Shown here piece by piece: positions 1-8,016 of a stretch of 64,000 nt of DNA. The number at the start of each line of letters is the position of its first letter. The first letter of the stretch is position 1. The notes beneath the pieces were generated by a model. That model did no database searches and had not been told where the DNA came from. It worked only from the letters and a program-made list of their open reading frames with translations. The position numbers and the translations under genes are program-made. The DNA comes from Streptomyces sp. ISL-87 (GTDB lineage: Bacteria; Actinomycetota; Actinomycetes; Streptomycetales; Streptomycetaceae): positions 2,107-66,106 of the forward strand of contig NZ_JAGGOY010000045.1 of NCBI RefSeq assembly GCF_018614095.1, given 5' to 3'.

Positions 1-35
1 ACGCCGCGCCCCGGCAAACCTATCCGGCCACGGCA

Positions 36-1958
36 CTAGTCGACCTCGGCCACCGCCTGCGCGAACTGCGCCGTGTACAGCCGCGCGTAGGCGCCGTCCC
101 AGGCCAGCAGCTCCTCGTGCGTGCCCTGCTCCACGATCGAGCCGTTCTCCATCACCAGGATCACGTCGGCGTCGCGGATCGTGGACAGCCGGTGCGCGAT
201 CACGAAGGACGTACGGCCGTGCGCGAGCCGCGCCATCGCCTTCTGGATCAGCACCTCGGTACGGGTGTCCACCGAGCTCGTCGCCTCGTCGAGCACCAGG
301 ATCACCGGGTCCGACAGGAACGCCCGGGCGATGGTGATCAGCTGCTTCTCGCCGGCGCTGACGCCCGCGCCCTCGTCGTCCAGCACGGTGTCGTAGCCGT
401 CCGGCAGGGTGCGGATGAAGCGGTCCGCGTGCGCCGCCCGCGCAGCCTCCTCGACCTCGGCGCGGGTGACCTCGCGCGAGGCGCCGTAGGCGATGTTCTC
501 CGCGATGGTGCCCCCGAACAGCCAGGTGTCCTGGAGCACCATGCCGATGCCGCCGCGCAGTTCCTCGCGGGTCATCTTCGCGATGTCCACCCCGTCGAGG
601 GCGATCCGGCCGCCCGTGACCTCGTAGAACCGCATCAGGAGGTTCACGAGGGTGGTCTTCCCGGCGCCCGTCGGCCCGACGATCGCGACCGTGTGGCCCG
701 GCTCGACCGCCAGCGAGAGGTTCTCGATCAGCGGCTTGTCCGGCTCGTAGCGGAAGGCCACCTTGTCGAGCGTGACCTGCCCGCGCAGCTGCTCCGGACG
801 CTCCGGAACCTCGGCGTCCGGCTCCTGCTCAGCCGCGTCCAGCAACTCGTACACCCGCTCCGCCGAGGCGACACCGGACTGCACCAGGTTCGCCAGCGAC
901 GCGAGCTGCGTCAGCGGCATCGAGAACTGGCGCGAGTACTGGATGAAGGCCTGGACGTCACCGATCGACAGCGTGCCCGAGGCGACCCGCAGACCGCCGA
1001 CGACCGCTATCAGCACGTAGTTGATGTTCGAGATGAAGAGCATGACCGGCTGCATGACGCCGGTGACCAGCTGCGCCTTGAACGAGGCCCGGAACAGCGC
1101 CTCGTTCTGCTCGGCGAAGATCGCCGCGGACTCCTTCTGCCGGCCGAAGACCTTGACCAGGCTGTGGCCCGAGTACATCTCCTCGATGTGCGCGTTGAGC
1201 GTGCCGGTGGTCTTCCACTGCGCCACGAACTGCGGCTGCGACTTCTTGCCGATCTTCGCCGCGGCGAAGATCGAGAGCGGCACGGTCACCAGCGCGACCA
1301 GCGCCAGCAACGGCGAGATCCAGAACATCATCGCCAGCACGCCGACGATCGTCAGCAGAGAGTTGAGCAGCTGGCTCATCGTCTGCTGGAGCGTCTGCCC
1401 GATGTTGTCGATGTCGTTCGTCGCCCGGCTCAGCACCTCGCCGCGCTTCTGCTGGTCGAAATACGACAGCGGCAGCCGCGACAGCTTCGCCTGGAGCTCC
1501 TCGCGCAGCCGGTACACGGTGCCGTTCGTGACGTGGTTCGACAGCCGGGTCGCGACCAGCATCAGCACACCCGACAGGGTGAAGACCACCAGCGCCCAGA
1601 TCGCGACGACTCCGACGGCGCCGAAGTCGATGCCCTCGCCCGGGGTGAAGTCGGTGCCGGCAAGCATGTCCGCCATGCCGTCCTGGCCCTTGGCGCGCAG
1701 CCCGTCCAGCGCCTGCTGCTTGGTGAGCCCCTCCGGCATCTGCCGGCCGACGATCCCCCCGAAGACCAGGTCGGTGGCGGCGCCCAGGATCTTCGGGCCG
1801 ACGACCGTGAGCGCGACGCTGCCGACGACGGCGACGATCATGCCCCAGATCTTGGCCCGGTCCTGTGCGATCTGCCTTAGCAGCCGCCCGCCCGAGCCCT
1901 TGAAGTCCAGGGACCGCTCAGCCGGCCCCATCATCATCCGTCCTCCGGGCCCGCTCAT
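36..1958 (-). CDS. ABC exporter, fused membrane-ATPase subunit (consensus-site half)
   Basis: A 640-residue half-transporter of the multidrug/lipid exporter type. The N-terminal two thirds carry the six-helix ABC membrane domain, with a periplasmic-type insertion between the first two helices. The C-terminal third is the ATPase: Walker A GPTGAGKTT near residue 426, Q-loop (VLQDTWLF), a variant signature VSAGEKQ in place of LSGGQ, Walker B VLVLDEATSS with the catalytic Glu present, and the H-loop in VIAHRLST. Its ATG overlaps the stop of the upstream ABC gene (ATGA at 1955-1958), so the two are translationally coupled and probably form a heterodimer. The substrate cannot be told from sequence; multidrug or lipid export is the usual role of the family. 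Confidence 0.93.
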   Translation of the reverse strand: MSGPGGRMMMGPAERSLDFKGSGGRLLRQIAQDRAKIWGMIVAVVGSVALTVVGPKILGAATDLVFGGIVGRQMPEGLTKQQALDGLRAKGQDGMADMLAGTDFTPGEGIDFGAVGVVAIWALVVFTLSGVLMLVATRLSNHVTNGTVYRLREELQAKLSRLPLSYFDQQKRGEVLSRATNDIDNIGQTLQQTMSQLLNSLLTIVGVLAMMFWISPLLALVALVTVPLSIFAAAKIGKKSQPQFVAQWKTTGTLNAHIEEMYSGHSLVKVFGRQKESAAIFAEQNEALFRASFKAQLVTGVMQPVMLFISNINYVLIAVVGGLRVASGTLSIGDVQAFIQYSRQFSMPLTQLASLANLVQSGVASAERVYELLDAAEQEPDAEVPERPEQLRGQVTLDKVAFRYEPDKPLIENLSLAVEPGHTVAIVGPTGAGKTTLVNLLMRFYEVTGGRIALDGVDIAKMTREELRGGIGMVLQDTWLFGGTIAENIAYGASREVTRAEVEEAARAAHADRFIRTLPDGYDTVLDDEGAGVSAGEKQLITIARAFLSDPVILVLDEATSSVDTRTEVLIQKAMARLAHGRTSFVIAHRLSTIRDADVILVMENGSIVEQGTHEELLAWDGAYARLYTAQFAQAVAEVD

Positions 1959-3688
1959 GCGGCCTCCGCCTCCGTCAGCTGGGAGAGCACGATCTCCCGG
2001 TAGGTCTCGTTCCCGGCCATCAGCTCGTGGTGGCGCCCCTCACCCACCACCTGTCCCTCGTCGAGGACGATGATCCGGTCGGCATCGCGGATCGTGGAGA
2101 CCCGCTGGGCGACGATGACCACGGTCGCGTCCTCGGTCTCGCGGGCCAGCGCCGCGCGCAGCGCCGCGTCCGTCGCGTAGTCCAGGGCCGAGAAGGAGTC
2201 GTCGAAGAGGTAGATCTCCGGGCGCTGCACGAGGGTGCGGGCGATCGCCAGACGCTGGCGCTGGCCGCCGGAGACGTTCGTCCCGCCCTGGCTGATGGGG
2301 GCGTCGAGACCGCCTTCCAGCTCGGACACGAAGTCCTTGGCCTGGGCCACCTCCAGGGCCTCCCACAGCTCTTGGTCGGTGGCCTGCGGGCGCCCGTAGC
2401 GCAGGTTGGACGCCACGGTTCCGGAGAACAGGTACGGCTTCTGCGGGACCATGCCGACCGTCCGCGCCAGCAGCTCCGGGTCGAGCCGCCGTACGTCCTC
2501 CCCGTCGACCAGTACCTCGCCGCCGGTCGCGTCGAACAGCCGGGGGACCAGGCCCAGCAGCGTGGACTTGCCGCTGCCGGTGGAGCCGATCACCGCGGTG
2601 GTCTCGCCGGGGCGGGCCACCAGGTCCACCCCGCGCAGTACCGAGGCCTCGGCGCCCGGGTAGCGGAAGTCGGCGCCGCGCAGCTCCAGCCGCCCGCGCC
2701 GGACGAGCTCGCGCACCGGGTCGGCGGGCGGGACCACGCTGGACTCGGTGTCCAGTACCTCCTGGATGCGCTCGGCGCAGACCTCGGCGCGCGGCACCAT
2801 CATGAACATGAAGGTGGCCATCATCACGGACATGACGATCTGCATCAGGTAGGCGAGGAAGGCCGTCAGCTGGCCGATCTCCATGGAGCCGCTGTCGACG
2901 CGCATCGCGCCGAACCAGATGACGGCGACGCTGGAGATGTTCACAACCACGATCACCGCGGGGAACATCAGGGCGAGCAGCTTGCCGGCGGCCAGCGAGA
3001 CGCCGGTGAGGTCGGCGTTGGCCTCCCGGAAGCGGTCCTTCTCGTAGTCGTCGCGGACGAAGGCGCGGATCACCCGGTTGCCGGTGATCTGCTCGCGCAG
3101 CACCCGGTTCACGGTGTCCAGGCGCGTCTGCATCTTCCGGAACAGCGGGCGCGTCTTGAAGACGATGGCGCCCACCGAGACGCCCAGCACCGGCACGACG
3201 GCGAGCAGTACGCCCGACAGCTTCACGTCGAGGGAGAGCGCCATGGCGATGCCGCCGACGCACATGATCGGCGCGGAGACCATCAGCGTGAAGGTCATCA
3301 GCACCAGCATCTGGACCTGCTGGACGTCGTTCGTCGTACGGGTGATCAGCGACGGGGCGCCGAACTGGCCGACCTCCCGTGCGGAGAAGCTCTGCACCCG
3401 GTCGAAGACGGCGGCGCGGACGTCCCGGCCGACGGCGGCCGCGGTGCGGGCGCCGAAGTAGACGGCACCGCCGTTGCAGATGAGCTGGATGAGCGAGACA
3501 CCGAGCATCAGCACGCCGAAGCGCAGGATGTAGCCGGTGTCGCCGTTGACGACACCGTTGTCAATGATGTCGGCGTTGAGCGTGGGCAGGTAGAGGGTCG
3601 CGCTGGTCTGCAGGAGTTGCAGCAGGACCAGGATCGAGATCGGTTTCCGGTACGGACCGAGGTGAGTCCGCAGAAATCGTATGAGCAC
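1955..3688 (-). CDS. ABC exporter, fused membrane-ATPase subunit (degenerate-site half)
   Basis: A 577-residue ABC half-exporter and first gene of the pair, with a GTG start. It has an N-terminal six-helix membrane domain and a C-terminal ATPase with Walker A GSTGSGKST, a canonical NVSGGQRQR signature and VAQRVST at the H-loop, where Gln stands in the usual His position. Walker B reads IYLFDDSFSALD, so the catalytic Glu is Asp. In heterodimeric exporters such as BmrCD or TM287/288, one subunit typically loses this Glu and one ATP site becomes non-hydrolytic. Together with the partner's variant signature this points to an asymmetric heterodimer. The upstream 180 bases up to the kinase gene hold no ORF. 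Confidence 0.93.
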   Translation of the reverse strand: MLIRFLRTHLGPYRKPISILVLLQLLQTSATLYLPTLNADIIDNGVVNGDTGYILRFGVLMLGVSLIQLICNGGAVYFGARTAAAVGRDVRAAVFDRVQSFSAREVGQFGAPSLITRTTNDVQQVQMLVLMTFTLMVSAPIMCVGGIAMALSLDVKLSGVLLAVVPVLGVSVGAIVFKTRPLFRKMQTRLDTVNRVLREQITGNRVIRAFVRDDYEKDRFREANADLTGVSLAAGKLLALMFPAVIVVVNISSVAVIWFGAMRVDSGSMEIGQLTAFLAYLMQIVMSVMMATFMFMMVPRAEVCAERIQEVLDTESSVVPPADPVRELVRRGRLELRGADFRYPGAEASVLRGVDLVARPGETTAVIGSTGSGKSTLLGLVPRLFDATGGEVLVDGEDVRRLDPELLARTVGMVPQKPYLFSGTVASNLRYGRPQATDQELWEALEVAQAKDFVSELEGGLDAPISQGGTNVSGGQRQRLAIARTLVQRPEIYLFDDSFSALDYATDAALRAALARETEDATVVIVAQRVSTIRDADRIIVLDEGQVVGEGRHHELMAGNETYREIVLSQLTEAEAA

Positions 3689-3809
3689 GCGCAGGCTCCG
3701 GTCGGCAATGTCGAGGGGGGTTCACCCCATCTTGAGCCACCACGGGGCCGGAACCCCACCGGTTTTCGTAAACGGCGGTCAAAAGGAGTAGCCCCGCCGC
3801 ACCGGTCCT

Positions 3810-3840
3810 AGGCCTCCGGTCCCGGGCGCACCCGGGGCCT
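3810..3840 (-). terminator. Hairpin downstream of the FGGY kinase
   Basis: Nested inverted repeat: inner CCCGGG arms (3821-3826 and 3831-3836) around CGCA, flanked by AGGCC and GGCCT. It lies 29 bases past the kinase stop and upstream of the ABC operon. There is no U-tract, as is usual in Streptomyces. Confidence 0.5.
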
Positions 3841-3868
3841 CTTGATCGCGGACCGCTTCTCGAACGCC

Positions 3869-5317
3869 CTAGAACGCCTGGAACGCTCCGGGGTGGATCT
3901 GCTCCCGGGTGGCGATGTACTGCTGGCGCACCGCCTGCCAGGCCGGGAACTCCTCGCCGGGCTCGAAGACCTGCGCCGCCGGAGCCGGCCACACCGGCGG
4001 GGTGTGCGCGGCCAGCGTGCCCTGCTGCACCCCGAGCGCCCACGCCGCCTGACGCGCCGCGCCCAGCGCGGCGTAGTCGGCCGGCGCCGGTACGACGACC
4101 TGCGTCCCGAAGAGCCCGGGAGCCGCGGCCTGTACGGCGGGCAGCCCGGCCGCCGCGCCCAGCAGGAACACCCGGCGGATCTCCACCCCGCGCGACCGCA
4201 GCACGTCGAGCGCGTCCACCAGCCCGCACAGCATGCCCTCGAAGGCCGCCCGCGCCAGGTGCTCGGGCTTCATCGAGTCGCGCCGCAGCCCGGACAGGGT
4301 CCCGGCGGTGTGCGGCAGGTTCGGAGTCCGCTCGCCCTCCAGATACGGCAGGAGTACGAGGCCGTGCGCGCCCGGCGTCGACTTCAGCGCGAGCTCGGAC
4401 AGCCCCTCCAGATCGGTGCCCAGCAGCTCGGCGGTGCCGCGCAGGGCCCGTACCGCGTTGGAGGTGTTCACCACCGGCAGGTGCATGCCGCTGGCATCGG
4501 CGAGGGAGGTGATCAGCCCGCCTGGCTCCGACAGCGCCTCGTGGTGCACGGCCATCACCGACCCGGAGGCGCCGAGCGAGACCACCGCGTCGCCGGGGCC
4601 GAGCCCCAGCCCGAGGGCGGCGGCCATGGTCTCCCCGGTGCCGGCGGATATCAGCAGCCCCTCCGGCGTGGTCCCGGCGGCATCGGCCGGGCCGAGCACC
4701 TCGGGCAGCAGGGCCATGTGCCCGAGGGCCAGCTCGACCAGGTCGGGGCGGTACGAGCCGGTGGCCGGCGACCAGTAGCCGGTGCCGGAGGCGCCACCCC
4801 GGTCGGTGGTCCGCCGGGCCGGCCGGCCCAGCAATTGCCAGACCAGCCAGTCGTGCGGGGACATCAACACGGCCACCCGCCGGGCCGCCTCCGGTTCGGC
4901 GCGGGCCAGCCAGGCCAGCTTCGCTATCGGCTGCGCGGAGTGCGGGACGCCACCCACGGCCTCGGCCCAGGCCTGGCGGCCGCCGAGCGCCTCGATGAGG
5001 TCGGCCGCGGCGACCTGCCCGCGCTTGTCGTTGCCGACCAGCGCCGGACGGACCAGTCCGCCCTGCGCGTCCAGCGGCAGCAGGCCTCGCTGCTGCGCCG
5101 AGACCCCGATGGCCTGCACACCTTCGAGGAGCCCGCCGCCGGCGGCCTCGCCCAGCGAGAGCAGCCAGGCCTGTGGATCGGTCTCGTGGGGTACGGCGTC
5201 ACCCGTGGGCTGTGGATGGGGCGCGTAGCCCTGCCGCAGCACGGCACCGGTGTCGGTGTCACAGACGACGATGCGAGTGAAGGCGGAAGAACTGTCCAGC
5301 CCGGCGACTATCCCCAT
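3869..5317 (-). CDS. FGGY-family carbohydrate kinase (xylulokinase-like)
   Basis: A sugar kinase of the FGGY family that would phosphorylate a pentulose, polyol or gluconate-type substrate in the cytoplasm. The N-terminal actin-like fold opens with GLDSSSAFTR, the phosphate-binding loop. The second half has SLGASGSVMAV (the phosphate-2/adenosine region) and a C-terminal GAAAGLPAVQA segment. I start at the ATG at 5317 (482 residues). A longer frame to 5377 exists, but its extra 20 residues run into the long terminator hairpin at 5379-5429 and do not resemble a family N-terminus. The start has a C-rich leader (in mRNA sense) with no Shine-Dalgarno sequence, so translation may be leaderless. Xylulokinase is the closest guess; no sugar-catabolism neighbours help. 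Confidence 0.85.
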   Translation of the reverse strand: MGIVAGLDSSSAFTRIVVCDTDTGAVLRQGYAPHPQPTGDAVPHETDPQAWLLSLGEAAGGGLLEGVQAIGVSAQQRGLLPLDAQGGLVRPALVGNDKRGQVAAADLIEALGGRQAWAEAVGGVPHSAQPIAKLAWLARAEPEAARRVAVLMSPHDWLVWQLLGRPARRTTDRGGASGTGYWSPATGSYRPDLVELALGHMALLPEVLGPADAAGTTPEGLLISAGTGETMAAALGLGLGPGDAVVSLGASGSVMAVHHEALSEPGGLITSLADASGMHLPVVNTSNAVRALRGTAELLGTDLEGLSELALKSTPGAHGLVLLPYLEGERTPNLPHTAGTLSGLRRDSMKPEHLARAAFEGMLCGLVDALDVLRSRGVEIRRVFLLGAAAGLPAVQAAAPGLFGTQVVVPAPADYAALGAARQAAWALGVQQGTLAAHTPPVWPAPAAQVFEPGEEFPAWQAVRQQYIATREQIHPGAFQAF

Positions 5318-5378
5318 GGGGGGAATTCTGCCGCACGGGGCGACGGTCTCCGCCGTCCCGGGCGCCTCGAACTTCACA

Positions 5379-5429
5379 GAGGCCCCGGCCGCACCGGCGT
5401 CGCATGACGCCGATGCGGCCGGGGCCCCT
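5379..5429. terminator. Long bidirectional terminator hairpin
   Basis: Two arms of about 22 nt (from 5379, and to 5429) pair around GCAT with one or two mismatches; the core arms are GGCCCCGGCCGCA and TGCGGCCGGGGCC. It lies just past the stop of the YtxH-like gene and upstream of the kinase start, so it should separate the two units. Confidence 0.8.
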
Positions 5430-5435
5430 CACGGC

Positions 5436-5747
5436 TCAGGTGTTGCTGGTGCCCCAGTCGTCCTCGCCGCCACCGCCGCCGGCCCGGTTGCGCAGACTCC
5501 GTACCCGCCCGGCCAGGGCGTGGCGATCGGGGAGGGCGTCGCCGACCTTCTCGCTCACTACGGTGAACGCCTTACCGGCGAACTGGCGCCCGGTCTGCCC
5601 GGCGCTCTCGGCGGCGTTCCGCACCGCCGGGTTCTGCGCGAGCTCCCGCGCGGACTTCTTCAGCTCCTCGTACCGCTCGCGCCCGGCCCGGGTCCCGAGC
5701 ACGTACCCGAGGGCCAGTCCGACCACGAACGTGACCTTGTACCGCAT
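5436..5747 (-). CDS. YtxH-like small membrane-anchored protein
   Basis: About 103 residues. The N-terminus MRYKVTFVVGLALGYVLGTR is a single membrane helix with glycine spacing, followed by RAGRERYEELKKSARE, an amphipathic charged helix. That pairing is typical of YtxH-domain proteins. The tail is Gly/Arg-rich and disordered (AGGGGGEDDWGTSNT). An upstream in-frame ATG at 5756 adds only MAG. Function is unknown; family members are linked loosely to stress and envelope roles. It stands alone, ends at a strong hairpin and reads away from the tRNA cluster. Confidence 0.8.
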   Translation of the reverse strand: MRYKVTFVVGLALGYVLGTRAGRERYEELKKSARELAQNPAVRNAAESAGQTGRQFAGKAFTVVSEKVGDALPDRHALAGRVRSLRNRAGGGGGEDDWGTSNT

Positions 5748-5794
5748 GCCTGCCACCCTTCGTCGTGTGGTGCCCGGCCTGCTTCAGATACCGA

Positions 5795-5826
5795 TTGGCG
5801 GAGCACCCCCCTGCTTGCGCTAATCT
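5795..5826 (+). promoter_or_regulatory. Possible promoter of the tRNA-Asn pair
   Basis: TTGGCG at 5795-5800 and TAATCT at 5821-5826 resemble -35 and -10 boxes ahead of the tRNA genes. The 20-nt spacer is longer than ideal. Confidence 0.3.
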
Positions 5827-5892
5827 ATGACTCGCAGCGAACGCTCGCCCCTCGGGAACACCGGAGGTGGGCCGTTCGGTGCACCGCAGCAA

Positions 5893-5965
5893 TCCCCTGT
5901 AGCTCAATTGGCAGAGCAGCCGGCTGTTAACCGGCAGGTTACTGGTTCGAGTCCAGTCGGGGGAG
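5893..5965 (+). tRNA. tRNA-Asn (GTT)
   Basis: A complete cloverleaf. The acceptor TCCCCTG pairs with CGGGGGA, the D arm is GCTC...GAGC, the anticodon stem GCCGG/CCGGC carries the loop CTGTTAA, and the T arm is ACTGG-TTCGAGT-CCAGT. CCA is not encoded. Only five bases separate it from a second near-identical copy. Confidence 0.97.
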
Positions 5966-5970
5966 CGCAG

Positions 5971-6043
5971 TCCCCTGTAGCTCAATTGGCAGAGCATTCG
6001 GCTGTTAACCGGAGGGTTGCTGGTTCGAGTCCAGCCGGGGGAG
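5971..6043 (+). tRNA. tRNA-Asn (GTT), second copy
   Basis: Same acceptor and anticodon loop (CTGTTAA) as the preceding gene. The anticodon stem differs (TTCGG/CCGGA, with one G-U pair) and the T stem is GCTGG/CCAGC. It is probably co-transcribed with the first copy and ends at the hairpin at 6048-6085. Confidence 0.97.
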
Positions 6044-6047
6044 CGTG

Positions 6048-6087
6048 AAAGAAGAAGAGGGCCCCGGTGGGTCCTCTTCTTCTTTGT
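6048..6087 (+). terminator. Rho-independent terminator of the tRNA-Asn operon
   Basis: Arms AAAGAAGAAGAGG (6048-6060) and CCTCTTCTTCTTT (6073-6085) pair perfectly, with a T-rich exit (TTTGTT). It is one of the few classical intrinsic terminators in the window. Confidence 0.88.
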
Positions 6088-6232
6088 TGCCCTGCTCCTG
6101 GAACCGGGCAGCCCTCTGCGCGGTCTCTCTGAGCAGGCGAAGCCGATCATGCGAGGCATCCGAGGCAGGAGATCGTATGAGCGGCTATGCTGCGGCAGAC
6201 GGCGCGCACACATGTACGCGCCACGCCGTAAA

Positions 6233-6309
6233 GGGGCGGTAGCTCAGCCGGTTAGAGCAGCGGACTCATAATCCGTCGGCCGTGGGTTCGAGTCCCACCC
6301 GCCCCACCA
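6233..6309 (+). tRNA. tRNA with CAU anticodon (Met elongator or Ile2)
   Basis: The acceptor GGGGCGG pairs with CCGCCCC, with A as discriminator and an encoded CCA. The anticodon loop CTCATAA sits on a CGGA/TCCG stem and the T loop is TTCGAGT. A CAU anticodon is shared by elongator Met and by the tRNA-Ile read after lysidine modification; I cannot separate these by eye, though it is not an initiator. Its 3' 46 bases are the left attachment site of the island. Confidence 0.93.
6262..6307 (+). other. attL core (left copy of the 46-bp repeat)
   Basis: Runs from GGACTCATAATCCG through CGCCCCAC inside the tRNA. It matches 18153-18198 at every base; the flanking bases differ on both sides. It covers the anticodon arm, variable loop, T arm and 3' acceptor strand, so integration left the tRNA intact. 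Confidence 0.92.
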
Positions 6310-7256
6310 TCGCAGGTCTCTGACCTGCAGAAACGTTCCTTTCCGGGTCTCGGAGTGGCAACTTCGGCTCAGCGGAGTGAATCCGCTGCTCGCGAGTTTG
6401 GCTCTCGGCCGGTTTGTGATGGCTGGCACTGCGGTGACCTGCGTGTATGCATGGTCTCGCTGGTCGTGCGAGCTGGTCGCAGATGGCTGGCCTGACGGCC
6501 TTGGCTGTGAATTGTGGACGCTGGCAGGACGCAGGGAACCGGAAGTCGCTTCCTTGGGACATCTCATCGGCGCTGCTCGAGTAGTGCGGAGTAGATGCTG
6601 TGCCGCAGCAGGCGACCGGGGCTGCCGACCTCTGGGTCGTACTGTGGCTACCGCGGCTGACCGACGGGGAAATGGCCCGTACTGGAACGGCCCAGAACAG
6701 CACCCGGCTCGTGCGGAGACGGCTTATGGGCGTGGCTCCTGCTCCCAGCAGCTGGGCCGGACGTCGGCCTCGCGGAGGCCGGGACACCGGGGCATACGGC
6801 TCTTCCGAGAGTCTTGGACGCCCTCTTCTGGGCGCCAGACTCGCAGAAGTACGGTCAGGCACGGCGATGCGATGCTTCCGATCCGCCACACAGTTGTTGC
6901 GATGGCTGAGGGCAGGCTTGGGCGGCGGATGCTCGATGGCTCCGGCCCGGCGGGCGGAGCGGCCCCGGGGCCGGGGCGCAGAGTGCTGTCGATACTGGCG
7001 ATGTTCGCTGGGGCCCTCGCGGGTACCCGACTCCTGCGTCACACCAACCTCCTGGTGACACTGCGGCTCGCCCTGCTGCTGCTCGCAGTGGACCTCGGTG
7101 ACCACCCACCGGCTCACCACGGCCGACCCTGTCTGGGCCAGGGCGTAAACACCCCGGATGTGGACGGTCAACGCGGCGCCTGCCACGTGAAAGTCCGGCA
7201 GGGCGAGCCACTCCTGCCAGGTGAAGTCGCGGCGTATGCAGTGCGGGACGCGGGGG
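6310..7256. other. Left arm of the island: no intact gene
   Basis: Open frames exist on both strands because of the high GC, but none shows a coherent protein along its length or a ribosome-binding site. The minus-strand frame that runs into the tRNA gives the well-known spurious peptide GWDSNPRPTDYES. The only piece I can place is the DUF1275-like stretch at 6973-7101. The first bases after attL share TGCAGAAACGTTC with the first bases after attR. Confidence 0.6.
6973..7101 (+). pseudogene. DUF1275 (YoaK-like) membrane protein, C-terminal remnant
   Basis: Translation gives RRVLSILAMFAGALAGTRLL followed by a Leu-rich helix and AVDLG. This resembles the last two membrane helices of DUF1275/YoaK proteins, which end with a GALAGA-type helix. 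Nothing upstream continues the family. The match is short and hydrophobic, so it is tentative. Confidence 0.4.
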
Positions 7257-7425
7257 ATAACGACTTCGCAGCCATGGCGAGTGTCCTCAAGGACGTGCAG
7301 CAGCGGGACATCCGTACCTGAGCCGGTCGCAGGCACCACGCACTCAGCGTCACATCAGGAGACATGGCCATCGCCTCGCCGTGCTGTACAGGTGGCGAGA
7401 GATCTGGCTGAGGGCCGGCCAGTGC
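7257..7425 (+). pseudogene. Remnant of vapC 3' end and start of the following gene
   Basis: The peptide DNDFAAMASVLKDVQQRDIRT, then a stop, matches the C-terminus of the intact VapC at 18866-19273. The following bases also match, through ATGGCCATCGCCTCGCCGTG to the first codons of the downstream ORF (LYRWREIWLRAGQ versus QNRRRELWLKAWQ). The toxin's catalytic N-terminal part is missing, so it cannot be active. The full copy lies outside attR. Confidence 0.8.
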
Positions 7426-7447
7426 GGCTTCCGCATCCTTGCAGCCG

Positions 7448-7625
7448 AAAGTTCTCGACCTCGGTGGTTGTGGTGAGTGAGCCGCCGACGAAGATGGAGC
7501 TGCCGAACAACAGGGGCTTCAGCTGAGCGCGCGAGCGGTGTAGAGGGCGGCGATGTATCCGGCGGGGCCGGAGCCGATGATGATGACGTGGCGTGCGCCG
7601 TCGTCTGTGGTGGTCGTGTCGGGCG
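7448..7625 (-). pseudogene. Thioredoxin reductase N-terminal remnant (frameshifted)
   Basis: Minus-strand translation gives HVIIIGSGPAGYIAALYTARA, an FAD-binding GxGxxG motif typical of TrxB. After a frameshift equivalent to two extra bases come QLKPLLFGSS and GGSLTTTEVENF. These are the first two conserved blocks of actinobacterial thioredoxin reductase; the sequence then breaks off. It directly follows an arsC remnant in the same direction, which fits the arsC-trxB order of Streptomyces arsenic clusters. Confidence 0.75.
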
Positions 7626-7630
7626 CTGGA

Positions 7631-7780
7631 TCAACCCTGCTTCTTGGCGTCGATCTCGGCGATCAGGCCCTCGATGAGGCCCTTGATTTCGTCGCGGATG
7701 GGGCGGACGGCCTCGACGCCCTGGCCGGCCGGGTCCTCGAGCTGCCAGGCGAGGTAGGTCTTGCCGGGGAAGTATGGGCA
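7631..7780 (-). pseudogene. Arsenate reductase (ArsC, thioredoxin-coupled) C-terminal remnant
   Basis: The peptide CPYFPGKTYLAWQLEDPAGQ, then GVEAVRPIRDEIKGLIEGLI, is the C-terminal block of low-molecular-weight phosphatase-type arsenate reductases. The usual (D/E)W is AW here. The N-terminal CX5R phosphate-binding loop and the rest of the enzyme are missing, so it is inactive. It stops three bases before the trxB remnant on the same strand. Confidence 0.78.
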
Positions 7781-7789
7781 GGTCACTTC

Positions 7790-7971
7790 GCCGCCCTGCG
7801 CCTGCGCGGCACCCGTGGGCACATCGCGACCGTTGGGACCCGCGCCGTGGACGAGCCGCGCCTGCACCTGCTCGGCTACGGCGACTGGACCGGACCCGCC
7901 TCCGCCACCCTCATCGGCGTTGGCCGCCCGCCCGTGAGGCCGTCCGCCAGATCACCGATCTACTGCGCTGA
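7790..7971 (+). pseudogene. ArsO-like flavin monooxygenase C-terminal remnant
   Basis: Translation reads RGHIATVGTRAVDEPRLHLL, then GYGDWTGPASATLIGVGR. One frame change later comes REAVRQITDLLR and a stop. The GYGxWTGPASATL block is the C-terminus of NAD(P)-binding flavoprotein monooxygenases found next to arsC in Streptomyces arsenic islands. Only about 60 codons survive, and with a frameshift. Confidence 0.65.
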
Positions 7972-8016
7972 CGAACCGAGTAAATATTAGGACAGGTTGG
8001 CTGAATCTCGCGTCTA

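Noticed and set aside
6244..6567. Minus-strand ORF containing GWDSNPRPTDYES
   Set aside because: This peptide is the antisense translation of the tRNA T-arm and acceptor, a frequent annotation error; the same happens at attR.
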